A DNA stretch of 64,000 bases, from NCBI RefSeq assembly GCF_003345295.1, contig NZ_CP031055.1, positions 124,001 through 188,000 on the forward strand. The letters are read 5' to 3'. Shown piece by piece: positions 55,267 to 62,973 of the stretch (within the stretch, counting starts at the first letter, position 1; the number at the start of each line of letters is the position of its first letter). The position numbers were made by a program, and so were the translations under genes. The notes below the pieces were generated by a model, which saw only the letters and a program-made list of their open reading frames with translations, had not been told where the DNA came from and did not search any database. This DNA is from Vibrio splendidus. GTDB taxonomy: Bacteria; Pseudomonadota; Gammaproteobacteria; Enterobacterales; Vibrionaceae.

Positions 55267-55902
55267 ATGGCTGTAGCTGCCAATAAACGTTCTGTAATGA
55301 CTCTTTTCTCAAGTGCTTCTGATATGTATAGCCATCAGGTGCGCATTGTTCTTGCTGAAAAAGGCGTAAGTGTTGAAGTTGAGTTGGTTGATGAAAAAAA
55401 TCTACCAGCAGAGCTTGTTGAACTGAACCCGTACAAATCAGTACCTACTCTTATTGATCGTGAGCTTGCTTTATATGACTCAAAGATCATTATGGAGTAC
55501 TTAGATGAGCGTTTCCCTCATCCACCGTTGATGCCTGTATACCCGGTGGCTCGTGGTAATAGTCGTCTAATGATGTACCGCATTGAGCGTAACTGGTATT
55601 CAGTTGCAGAGAAGATCGTTAAAGGCAACGCTGAAGAGTCTGAAGCAGCTCGCGTTAAACTGCGCAACGACCTACTGACTCTTGCTCCTATCTTCGCTGA
55701 GTATGAATACTTCATGAGCGAAGAATTTAGCCTAATTGATTGTTACCTAGCTCCGCTACTATGGCGTTTACCTGAGCTTGGTATCGAATTAATTGGCCCT
55801 GGTTCTAAAGAGCTTAAGATTTACATGAACCGCGTATTCGAACGTGATTCATTCCTAGCTTCTCTAACTGAAGCTGAGCGTGAGATGCGACTCGTTCGCT
55901 AA
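55267..55902 (+). CDS. sspA: Stringent starvation protein A
   Basis: 211 residues with a glutathione-S-transferase fold: thioredoxin-like N-terminal half (MTLFSSASDMYSHQVRIVLAEKGV) and a helical C-terminal half. SspA binds RNA polymerase and helps stationary-phase and acid-stress transcription; it has no GST activity in E. coli. GGAGG precedes ATG 55267. sspB starts 6 bases after its stop, so they are one operon. Confidence 0.95.
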   Translation: MAVAANKRSVMTLFSSASDMYSHQVRIVLAEKGVSVEVELVDEKNLPAELVELNPYKSVPTLIDRELALYDSKIIMEYLDERFPHPPLMPVYPVARGNSRLMMYRIERNWYSVAEKIVKGNAEESEAARVKLRNDLLTLAPIFAEYEYFMSEEFSLIDCYLAPLLWRLPELGIELIGPGSKELKIYMNRVFERDSFLASLTEAEREMRLVR

Positions 55903-55908
55903 GCGTTT

Positions 55909-56403
55909 ATGGATATTTCAAATATGACTCCACGCCGACCATATATGCTTCGTGCATTTTATGAATGGCTGGTTGATAACGAATTAACTCCACACCTTGT
56001 TGTTGAAGCAACATTACCGGGTGTAAGAGTTCCAGAAGAGTTTGTTCAAGATGGTCAGATCATTCTGAACATCGCGCCTCGTGCGGTTGGACAACTTGAA
56101 CTGGGTAACGAAGCTGTGACGTTTAGTGCTCGCTTTAGTGGTCGTCCACACTCTGTGATCGTGCCGCTTTACGCAGTACAAGCGATTTATGCTCGTGAGA
56201 ATGGTGCTGGTACCATGTTTGAACCTGAAGAGGCTTACATGGAATCTTTTGAAGAAGGGATTGAAGAAAGTCCTTTTGAAGAACAAGAGAAAGGCCCATC
56301 TTTGAGCGTAGCAACGGCAGACGTAGATGCTGAAGAGCCTGACTCAGATCCTGAGCCTCCTCGTCCAGCAAAAGGTCGCCCAAGCCTTCGTGTTATCAAA
56401 TAA
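55909..56403 (+). CDS. sspB: ClpXP protease specificity-enhancing factor SspB
   Basis: 164 residues. SspB binds ssrA tags and delivers tagged proteins to ClpXP. The folded part (MDISNMTPRRPYMLRAFYEW to YARENGAGTMFEPEEAY) closely resembles E. coli SspB, followed by an acidic flexible linker and the C-terminal ClpX-docking tail GRPSLRVIK. ATG 55909 is kept because E. coli SspB begins in the same way (MDLSQLTPRRPY). Cotranscribed with sspA. Confidence 0.95.
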   Translation: MDISNMTPRRPYMLRAFYEWLVDNELTPHLVVEATLPGVRVPEEFVQDGQIILNIAPRAVGQLELGNEAVTFSARFSGRPHSVIVPLYAVQAIYARENGAGTMFEPEEAYMESFEEGIEESPFEEQEKGPSLSVATADVDAEEPDSDPEPPRPAKGRPSLRVIK

Positions 56404-56426
56404 CGTTAGCTAAATAACGACTCAAA

Positions 56427-56456
56427 TAAAAAAGCAGCGACTCGTCGCTGCTTTTT
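56427..56456. terminator. Bidirectional terminator between sspB and dolP
   Basis: AAAAAGCAGCGAC-TC-GTCGCTGCTTTTT, perfect stem. Confidence 0.88.
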
Positions 56457-56494
56457 CTTTTCTGCTAAATAGTATTTAATTGGTTGGCTTAAGG

Positions 56495-57100
56495 CTAGTT
56501 AACGGCCGTCTCTTCTTCGCCATATTCAAACGCTCGAATCACCTGCTTTACGCCTGAAACATTACGCGCAACTTCTGTCGCGATATCAGCATGCTCTCGA
56601 GAGACTAACCCAAGTAAAAACACCTCTGAATCTTCAGTGATGACTTTAACCTTGATACCGTTGAGATCAGCGTTTGCTAGAAGGGCTGACTTCACCTTGG
56701 TAGTAATCCAGCTGTCATTACTAATGGCACTGATGGTCAATGGCTCTTTTACTCGCACCTGATTATGGATGCTTTCTACACCTGCCACTTCTTTGGCTTG
56801 GTTTTCAAACGCGCGACGCTCTGAGTCAGTGGTTGCTTGCCCCATCAATACAACCGAACCTCGGTAAGAGCTCGCTGTGATACGAACGTTACCACGATAT
56901 GGCTGCTTGTTGGTGATGGCTGCGACTTCAAATTCGATATTGTTATCGTTCCAGATTTGCTTGGTGGTTCGTGTGTCAGTGACTAAGTTCGCTGTGGTTG
57001 CAGCACCAGCAATGAAAATGCCAGCACAACCAGACAGGGACAGTGTAAGTAGCGAAACACTAATCAGCTTAAACAGCCTCATAGAGGTTAATGATTTCAT
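56495..57100 (-). CDS. dolP: Outer-membrane lipoprotein DolP (two BON domains)
   Basis: 201 residues. Signal peptide with lipobox LSGC (Cys near residue 25), then two BON domains (about 55-115 and 130-195, e.g. GSVVLMGQATTDSERRA and DSEVFLLGLVSREHAD). E. coli DolP (YraP) keeps outer-membrane integrity and acts near BAM and division sites. GGAG lies 8 bases before ATG 57100. diaA ends 17 bases upstream, so it probably shares its transcript, as in E. coli. Confidence 0.93.
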   Translation of the reverse strand: MKSLTSMRLFKLISVSLLTLSLSGCAGIFIAGAATTANLVTDTRTTKQIWNDNNIEFEVAAITNKQPYRGNVRITASSYRGSVVLMGQATTDSERRAFENQAKEVAGVESIHNQVRVKEPLTISAISNDSWITTKVKSALLANADLNGIKVKVITEDSEVFLLGLVSREHADIATEVARNVSGVKQVIRAFEYGEEETAVN

Positions 57101-57116
57101 TGTGATGCTCCGTATA

Positions 57117-57707
57117 TCACTCTTCGTGAGCAGGGAAGAGTACTTGATCGATTAGGTCACATAGGCAATGCAGTGTCACCATGTGTACTTCATGAATGCG
57201 TGCTGTACGGTGTGAAGGGATACGAATTTCTACATCGTGTTCGCCAAGTAAGCCTGCCATCTCACCACCATCTTTACCCGTAAAGGCGATGATCGTCATG
57301 TCACGTGTTACCGCTGCTTCCATCGCTTTGATGATGTTTTTGCTGTTACCGCTAGTAGAGATAGCCAGTAAAATATCGCCAGTTTGACCAAACGCACGTA
57401 CCTGCTTAGAGAAGATCTCTTCGTAGTGATAGTCGTTGGCTACTGCCGTTAGCGTGGTGTTGTCTGCTGTGAGAGCCATTGCTGGGAGGCTAGGGCGCTC
57501 TGTTTCAAAGCGATTAAGTAGGCACGATACAAATTGCTGAGCATTCGACGCCGAACCACCATTACCACAACAAAGAATTTTGTTTCCGTTAAGCAAGGTC
57601 GCAACCATTGCTTGAGCGGCATGCGTGATTGCATCTGGCAGTGCTTCTGCAGCCGCAATTTGGATCTGAATACTTTCTGTAAAACTTTCTTTAATGCTGT
57701 CTAGCAT
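57117..57707 (-). CDS. diaA: DiaA-type SIS-domain protein (DnaA initiator-associating)
   Basis: 196 residues, one SIS domain with the phosphosugar-binding-like CCGNGGSASNAQQFV and ISTSGNSKNIIKAM. It is related to GmhA, but the neighbours dolP, yraN and lpoA point to DiaA, which in E. coli binds DnaA and promotes timely initiation at oriC. GmhA function cannot be fully ruled out by eye. Starts 2 bases after the yraN stop. Confidence 0.85.
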   Translation of the reverse strand: MLDSIKESFTESIQIQIAAAEALPDAITHAAQAMVATLLNGNKILCCGNGGSASNAQQFVSCLLNRFETERPSLPAMALTADNTTLTAVANDYHYEEIFSKQVRAFGQTGDILLAISTSGNSKNIIKAMEAAVTRDMTIIAFTGKDGGEMAGLLGEHDVEIRIPSHRTARIHEVHMVTLHCLCDLIDQVLFPAHEE

Positions 57708-57709
57708 GT

Positions 57710-58108
57710 TTATCCTTGGGTAATCGCGTTTTGAATCCAGTCGATATTGTCATTCGGCCCTTCTATGGCAACGATATCAAACCTGAAATCTGTAGAGTGC
57801 ACCGACAAGCCTTGCTGCATAAGCCAAACATTGGCCGTTTTGAGCAGCTTCTGTGACTTCTTTGCTGTCACCATTTCGGCGGCATGTCCGTAGCGGGTTT
57901 GCTTGCGGTATTTTACCTCAGCAAACACAACCGTATTGTTATGGCGCATTATAAGATCAATCTCGCCACATTTAGCTATGAAGTTTTCTTGAATTAACGA
58001 TAATCCGTGGCCAACTAAATAATTTTTAGCCACGGTCTCGTATTTATCACCCACTTGTTTGTGGGTGATTGTTGGTTTGGACAGGAACTTTCGGCTAAAA
58101 AGCCCCAT
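57710..58108 (-). CDS. yraN: UPF0102 nuclease-like protein YraN
   Basis: 132 residues, restriction-endonuclease-like fold of the UPF0102 family: GDKYETVAKNYLVGHG, GEIDLIMRHNNTVVFAEVKYR (the GEIDLI...E.K core) and FRFDIVAIEG. The function is unproven. ATG 58108 overlaps the lpoA end by 14 bases, which suggests coupled translation; an upstream ATG at 58141 would lie further inside lpoA and adds 11 unrelated residues. Confidence 0.9.
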   Translation of the reverse strand: MGLFSRKFLSKPTITHKQVGDKYETVAKNYLVGHGLSLIQENFIAKCGEIDLIMRHNNTVVFAEVKYRKQTRYGHAAEMVTAKKSQKLLKTANVWLMQQGLSVHSTDFRFDIVAIEGPNDNIDWIQNAITQG

Positions 58109-59912
58109 GCTCTGCCCAGCTGATTTCACGTTGAACAACACAGTTGTTGTCGATGGTTAACACGCCGGTTTCACCTGGAATGCTGTAACCCTGTACGGCT
58201 TTCATCTGTGGCAATGCATCCATTAGGTAGTAGGCATCCATCCCCAGTGCTTGCAGACGTTTTTGGCCGTTTGAATGTGCAGGCCATAGGTCGTTTAGCT
58301 CTTTGTTAAGCTCGTTCTTGCTCTCAACCAATAGTGGGATGTCGCTGTAGAACACACCCGTTAGATCTTCGTACTGCTTGTCACCGCTGTTGCTGCGTGA
58401 GTTTGAGAACAAGGCTGGTTGGTCAGCATCTGGGTTAATCGCGACTTCAATGAAAGGTTTAATCAACGTAAGCTCTGAGTTCTTCGCCACAATGTAAACA
58501 GAGTCGATATCACGACGGCTGCGTGGTTCTGTTTCTAGGTCTAGGTTAAGTAGCCCATCCATTTGAGCGATACGTTGTTGGCTCTCTTGTAAGCCGAATA
58601 CCTGATTCACATTACGCTGAAGTTGGCGCTTGTCAGAGAATAAGGTAATCGCGACTTCGTTGTTGCTGTATTTTTTCCACTCTTTCTCAAACGCTTGCTT
58701 AACGCGGTCACCTAAACGCCCTTTTGGCGCAAGAATAAGCGGGTACTTGTAGCCTTGAGCAAAAAGGTGTTTCGCTGCCTGAGCGACTTCTTGCTCTGGC
58801 GATAGAGCTAGATAGCAAATATTGGTATCAGGTTCTAGCTGCGTCGGAATATTTAGAGCTAAAGCTGGAATCGAATTTTCGTGGTTTTTCTGCGCTTGCT
58901 GAAGCTTGGTAATATTGCTCTTAATCAGCGGGCCAACGATGAAATCTACCTTGTTCTCTTCCAGTGTCGCTTTAATTTCAGCAGCACTTTGTACGTTGGT
59001 GTCCATAACCGTTAGCGTTGCGTTTTCTTCGCGCTCTTTGTCATTCATCATCGCAAAGATGAAACCATCACGCACAAGCTGTGCTTGCTTGCCGTACTTA
59101 CCCGTGAGCGGCAGTAATAGCGCAGTGCTGGTTGGTTTGCTGATCTCTAGCGCCAATATGTCAGTGATCGCCTGAGGTGTGTAGGTTGCTGCAGGGTGAC
59201 GAGGGTTCTCAGCCAGCCAATCAGATAGGGTCTTCTGTAGGTCTGGAAGGTTAGAGTTCAGCGTCTTCATATAAATAGCCAGCTGTAACCAACCTGCTAG
59301 AACGTCTTCTGTCGGAGAAGTCTTAAGCTCTAGAATCTCATATTGAGAGTAGCTATTCAGGTTCTGCCAAATACGGTCGGCAGTTACCTGATGGCTTTCG
59401 TCATCAGCGTCTACGTACTCTGAATAAAGGACTAACTCACGGCTTGCTTCGAAATACTCGCTTTGCATTTCAGAAATGTTAGCGCGTAGCTCGTGATAAT
59501 CTTTCCACTGTTCGTTCGGAAGCTTCCACCAAGGCTGAAAGTTCAGCTGGCTGTACGCTTGCTGTGGTTGCGAGTTATTCACCAGCAGCTGAGCGCGAGC
59601 TAATTGCCATTCTGCTTGTTGAATTTCACTCAGCTCTTGTTTGGCTAAGCGCTTGATAAGCAGAGTCGCTTGATCGGTTTTTCCAGCTTGCACAGAAGCC
59701 TTAAGTGCCATGATTAACCAGTCGTTTTGTAGACTTCCTTTGCTACTATCCGCCTGCATCATGTAACTTTCAGTTGATTGCGCTGGATCTAGTGTAATAT
59801 CAACACGCGTTGGTGCTTGAGGACCTGAAGAACAAGCCGCCAATGTAATTGCTAATGCAATTGGAGTTAGTAAGCGTGGTACACTGAGTCTCTTATGGTT
59901 CATCGTTGCCAT
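58095..59912 (-). CDS. lpoA: Outer-membrane lipoprotein LpoA, activator of PBP1A
   Basis: 605 residues. Signal peptide with lipobox LAAC (Cys near residue 27). The N-terminal half is TPR-like and helical; the C-terminal half (from about 255, STALLLPLTGKYGKQAQLVRDGF) is a periplasmic-binding-protein fold. LpoA reaches through the periplasm to stimulate PBP1A. ATG 59912 and ATG 59903 are both possible starts; neither has a strong ribosome site. It diverges from rsmI, the usual arrangement. Confidence 0.93.
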   Translation of the reverse strand: MATMNHKRLSVPRLLTPIALAITLAACSSGPQAPTRVDITLDPAQSTESYMMQADSSKGSLQNDWLIMALKASVQAGKTDQATLLIKRLAKQELSEIQQAEWQLARAQLLVNNSQPQQAYSQLNFQPWWKLPNEQWKDYHELRANISEMQSEYFEASRELVLYSEYVDADDESHQVTADRIWQNLNSYSQYEILELKTSPTEDVLAGWLQLAIYMKTLNSNLPDLQKTLSDWLAENPRHPAATYTPQAITDILALEISKPTSTALLLPLTGKYGKQAQLVRDGFIFAMMNDKEREENATLTVMDTNVQSAAEIKATLEENKVDFIVGPLIKSNITKLQQAQKNHENSIPALALNIPTQLEPDTNICYLALSPEQEVAQAAKHLFAQGYKYPLILAPKGRLGDRVKQAFEKEWKKYSNNEVAITLFSDKRQLQRNVNQVFGLQESQQRIAQMDGLLNLDLETEPRSRRDIDSVYIVAKNSELTLIKPFIEVAINPDADQPALFSNSRSNSGDKQYEDLTGVFYSDIPLLVESKNELNKELNDLWPAHSNGQKRLQALGMDAYYLMDALPQMKAVQGYSIPGETGVLTIDNNCVVQREISWAEHGAF

Positions 59913-59973
59913 GAGTTCTTTAAATTCCGTATAAATTTGTATCTATATTAATCGTTGAAGTGATGGTAAACAA

Positions 59974-60840
59974 ATGACAGATAACAAAACCTTGCTCACA
60001 GAGAGCCCAACTCTCTACATTGTGCCAACCCCAATCGGAAATTTGGGAGATATCACTCAAAGAGCAATTGAAATTTTATCAAGTGTCGATGTTATTGCAG
60101 CCGAAGACACACGCCACACGGGTAAGCTGCTTGCTCACTTCAATATATCAACCAGAACGTTCGCTTTACATGATCATAATGAACAAACTAAAGCACAAGT
60201 TCTAGTCGAAAGGTTATTAGAAGGTCAGTCTATCGCATTAGTCTCTGATGCGGGTACTCCTTTAATCAGTGATCCAGGTTACCATCTTGTCTCACAATGT
60301 CGTCAAGCGGGTGTGAGAGTTGTGCCACTTCCTGGTGCTTGTGCTGTGATTACCGCACTAAGTGCGTCAGGTTTACCGTCGGATCGTTTCAGCTTTGAAG
60401 GCTTCTTGCCACCAAAGAGTAAGGGGCGCAAAGATAAGTTCTTAGAGATTGCAAAAGCAGAGCGCACATGTATTTTCTACGAATCACCGCACCGTATTAC
60501 GGATTCTCTGCAGGACATGCTAGAGATCTTAGGACCCGACCGTGAGGTCGTGTTGGCTCGTGAGCTAACCAAGACATTCGAAACCATTCAAGGATTACCA
60601 TTAGGTGAGTTGATTGAATGGATAGAAGAAGACTCGAACCGCAAACGCGGTGAGATGGTGTTGCTGATCCATGGTCACCGTGAAGAAGCGAGCACCGAGC
60701 TGCCAGACGAAGCAACTCGCACCCTTGGTATTCTAACCAAAGAGTTACCCCTTAAAAAAGCGGCGGCGATGACAGCAGAAATCTACAATCTGAAAAAGAA
60801 CGCTTTATACAAATGGGGCTTAGAGCATCTAGACAACTAG
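59974..60840 (+). CDS. rsmI: 16S rRNA (cytidine-1402 2'-O)-methyltransferase
   Basis: 288 residues of the SAM-dependent tetrapyrrole-methylase fold. LYIVPTPIGNLGDITQRAI is the N-terminal signature, EDTRHTGKLLAHF and SDAGTPLISDPGYHLV follow, and PLPGACAVITALSASGL completes the SAM pocket. With RsmH it makes m4Cm1402 in the ribosomal P site; rsmH lies close by here. Ends at the hairpin 60900-60935. Confidence 0.95.
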   Translation: MTDNKTLLTESPTLYIVPTPIGNLGDITQRAIEILSSVDVIAAEDTRHTGKLLAHFNISTRTFALHDHNEQTKAQVLVERLLEGQSIALVSDAGTPLISDPGYHLVSQCRQAGVRVVPLPGACAVITALSASGLPSDRFSFEGFLPPKSKGRKDKFLEIAKAERTCIFYESPHRITDSLQDMLEILGPDREVVLARELTKTFETIQGLPLGELIEWIEEDSNRKRGEMVLLIHGHREEASTELPDEATRTLGILTKELPLKKAAAMTAEIYNLKKNALYKWGLEHLDN

Positions 60841-60899
60841 ATAACTCTTTGTTGATATACCTCTTTATAGAGTAGATAACCTTTATTGAAAAAGCTTCT

Positions 60900-60935
60900 G
60901 AGGAATGATGGTATTACCGTTATTCCTCTTTTTTT
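60900..60935 (+). terminator. Terminator of rsmI
   Basis: GAGGAAT and ATTCCTC arms around an inner GGTA/TACC pairing, followed by seven T. Confidence 0.85.
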
Positions 60936-60996
60936 GTCTAGATTGTGTAAAAATTATGCGTTCGATTAGAGGTTTGCAGCATATTTGTGATCTCGC

Positions 60997-61025
60997 TAGA
61001 CACTGCTCACTAATCTCTATACAAT
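60997..61025 (+). promoter_or_regulatory. Promoter of rnpB
   Basis: TAGACA (60997-61002), 17 bases, TACAAT (61020-61025), then C/G-rich CCGCCCTC before the RNA start near 61033. It resembles the tRNA-Ile2 promoter, with the same -35. Confidence 0.75.
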
Positions 61026-61033
61026 CCGCCCTC

Positions 61034-61473
61034 GGAGTTGAACGGGTAATCGCTGCTTTGCTGATGTCCTTCGGGAGACTGACGTTGAGGTCCTTCGGGA
61101 AACTGACGTTGAAGTCCTTCGGGAGACTGGTAGAGGGGAGGAACGTCCGGGCTCCATAGAGCAGGGTGCCAGATAACGTCTGGGGGGCGCGAGCCCACGA
61201 CAAGTGCAGCAGAGAGAAGACCGCCGATGGCCTCATTTCTTCGGAAGAGGCACAGGTAAGGCTGAAAGGGTGCGGTAAGAGCGCACCGTGCGGCTGGCAA
61301 CAGTTCGTAGCAAGGTAAACTCCACCCGGAGCAAGATCAAATAGGCCCTCGCATTGCGCTGCTCGCGTATGGGGGCGGGTAGATTGCTTGAGCCTGTGAG
61401 CGATTGCAGGCCTAGACGAATGGTTACCGCCGCGCAAGCGGAACAGAACCCGGCGTATGTGTCAACTCCACCT
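61034..61473 (+). ncRNA. rnpB: RNase P RNA (class A), with 24-nt tandem repeats
   Basis: Catalytic RNA that trims tRNA 5' ends. The conserved core is plain: GAGGGGAGGAACGTCCGGGC, CTCCATAGAGCAGGGTGCCAG, GGTGCGGTAAGAGCGCACCG, AAACTCCACCCGGAGCAAG and AGAACCCGGCGTATG. The ends pair as helix P1: GGAGTTGA at 61034 with TCAACTCC at 61462-61469. At about 440 nt it is longer than the E. coli RNA (377 nt); much of the excess lies in three tandem copies of a 24-nt unit at 61066-61129, in the P3 region. Exact ends are estimated to within a few bases. Confidence 0.95.
61066..61129 (+). repeat. Three 24-nt tandem repeats inside rnpB
   Basis: Units start at 61066, 61090 and 61114, each GTCCTTCGGGARACTG followed (in the first two) by ACGTTGAR. 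Each contains C(TTCG)G, the very stable UUCG tetraloop. The third copy diverges after ACTG into the conserved GTAGAGGGGAGG. Confidence 0.93.
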
Positions 61474-61481
61474 ATATAAAG

Positions 61482-61517
61482 AACCCATCATTACTTAACG
61501 GTAGTGATGGGTTTTTT
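61482..61517 (+). terminator. Terminator of rnpB
   Basis: AACCCATCA and TGATGGGTT arms with T-run, 9 bases after the RNA 3' end. Confidence 0.88.
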
Positions 61518-61575
61518 GCTTTATATTGACGTAAATTATTTAGATTTCCTTAGAATCCTTCATCTTGATATGAGC

Positions 61576-61604
61576 TTGGGTCAAAAATTCCCAAAGCCTA
61601 TACA
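61576..61604 (+). promoter_or_regulatory. Candidate promoter of the division/cell-wall cluster
   Basis: TTGGGT (61576-61581), 17 bases, TATACA (61599-61604), about 90 bases before rsmH. TTGGG-N9-CCCAA forms an inverted repeat across the -35 and spacer (61576-61594). No mraZ lies between this and rsmH. Confidence 0.5.
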
Positions 61605-61701
61605 CAATATGGTGGAGATACAGCGCGAAATCAGTACACTAAAACGTTAATAGAACAAATTATTGCCTAACTAACGGCTCAATCCACTCACTGAGAAGAC
61701 T

Positions 61702-62652
61702 ATGACAGAAGCATTCAAACATATTTCAGTATTGCTTAACGAATCTATTGACGGACTTGCGATCAAACCTGACGGTACCTACATCGATGGTACTTTTGGC
61801 CGTGGTGGTCACAGCCGTACAATCCTGTCTAAACTGGGCGAGAATGGACGACTCTTTAGTATCGACCGCGATCCACAAGCGATTGCTGAAGCTCAGAAGA
61901 TTGATGATCCCCGTTTTACAATTATCCATGGCCCATTCTCGGGTATGGCTGAATATGCAGAGCGTTATGACTTAGTCGGTCAAGTGGATGGTGTTTTACT
62001 GGATTTAGGTGTTTCTTCACCACAGCTAGATGATGCAGAACGTGGCTTTAGCTTCATGAAAGATGGCCCGCTAGACATGCGTATGGATCCAACAACGGGT
62101 ATTCCGGTTTCTCAGTGGCTAGTTGATGCGGATCTTGATGACATTACATGGGTTATTCGTGAGTTCGGTGAAGACAAACACGCTCGTCGTATCGCGAAAG
62201 GCATCATTGCTTATCAAGAGAACGAAGAGAACGAACCGTTAACACGTACTGGCCAATTGGCTAAGCTTATCTCTGATGTCGCTCCAAAGAGCTTCAAAGA
62301 GAAAAAGCACCCAGCGACACGTGCTTTCCAAGCATTCCGTATCTACATCAACAGCGAACTTGAAGAGATCGATACCGCACTGAAAGGCGCAGCAAGCATT
62401 CTTGCTCCTCAAGGTCGTATCTCTGTTATCAGTTTCCACTCGCTTGAAGACCGTATGGTGAAGCGCTTTATTCGTAAAGAGAGCCAAGGGCCACAAGTTC
62501 CTCACGGTTTACCGCTAACAGAAGATCAAATTAAAGCTTTAGGCAGTGCCGATCTAAAACCAATTGGTAAAGCGATCAAGCCTTCTAAAGATGAAGTGGA
62601 TGAGAATACTCGTTCGCGTAGCTCAGTACTACGAATCGCAGAAAAGCTATAG
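61702..62652 (+). CDS. rsmH: 16S rRNA (cytosine-1402 N4)-methyltransferase
   Basis: 316 residues (formerly MraW). HISVLLNESIDGL begins the family, DGTFGRGGHSRTIL is the SAM-binding motif I, and DGVLLDLGVSSPQLD motif IV, with a helical insertion domain in the middle and ENTRSRSSVLRIAEK at the end. Works with RsmI at C1402. First gene of the dcw run here, 3 bases before ftsL. GAGAAG precedes ATG 61702. Confidence 0.97.
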   Translation: MTEAFKHISVLLNESIDGLAIKPDGTYIDGTFGRGGHSRTILSKLGENGRLFSIDRDPQAIAEAQKIDDPRFTIIHGPFSGMAEYAERYDLVGQVDGVLLDLGVSSPQLDDAERGFSFMKDGPLDMRMDPTTGIPVSQWLVDADLDDITWVIREFGEDKHARRIAKGIIAYQENEENEPLTRTGQLAKLISDVAPKSFKEKKHPATRAFQAFRIYINSELEEIDTALKGAASILAPQGRISVISFHSLEDRMVKRFIRKESQGPQVPHGLPLTEDQIKALGSADLKPIGKAIKPSKDEVDENTRSRSSVLRIAEKL

Positions 62653-62655
62653 TCA

Positions 62656-62973
62656 ATGAAGACCTCCAAGCCTAACTTAGCCAAGATAATATTTTTTGAT
62701 TTGATCTCCGTGGGCAAGGTTCCATTGGTACTTCTTATCTGTATCTTTGCGAGTGCGATGGGGGTCGTTCTTACGACACATAATTCACGTCAGGCGATCA
62801 CGAAAAAAGACATGGCATTAGTGGAACGAGAACAGCTTGATGATGAGTGGCGAAATTTAATGCTTGAAGAGACGGCTTTGGCTGAACATAGCCGCGTTCA
62901 AGCATCGGCAAAACGAGAGCTAGACATGAAACGTCCAGACTCTGACAAAGAAGTTGTGATCACACTGAAATGA
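62656..62973 (+). CDS. ftsL: Cell division protein FtsL
   Basis: 105-residue bitopic protein: short cytoplasmic N-terminus, membrane helix (about 18-38, VPLVLLICIFASAMGVVLTTH), and periplasmic leucine-zipper coiled coil (ITKKDMALVEREQLDDEWRNL). It forms the FtsQLB complex at the divisome. Begins 3 bases after rsmH and overlaps ftsI by 4 bases (ATGA). Confidence 0.94.
   Translation: MKTSKPNLAKIIFFDLISVGKVPLVLLICIFASAMGVVLTTHNSRQAITKKDMALVEREQLDDEWRNLMLEETALAEHSRVQASAKRELDMKRPDSDKEVVITLK

Noticed and set aside
60883..61437. Minus-strand 184-codon ORF (and 60905-61159 on the plus strand) over the rnpB region
   Set aside because: The sequence is the RNase P RNA gene; the repetitive LPKD(F/L)NVS peptide is only the translation of its 24-nt repeat.
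61570..61650. 26-codon ORF (MSLGQKFPKP...) before rsmH, considered as an mraZ remnant
   Set aside because: No ribosome site, overlaps the candidate promoter and shows no MraZ-like sequence.
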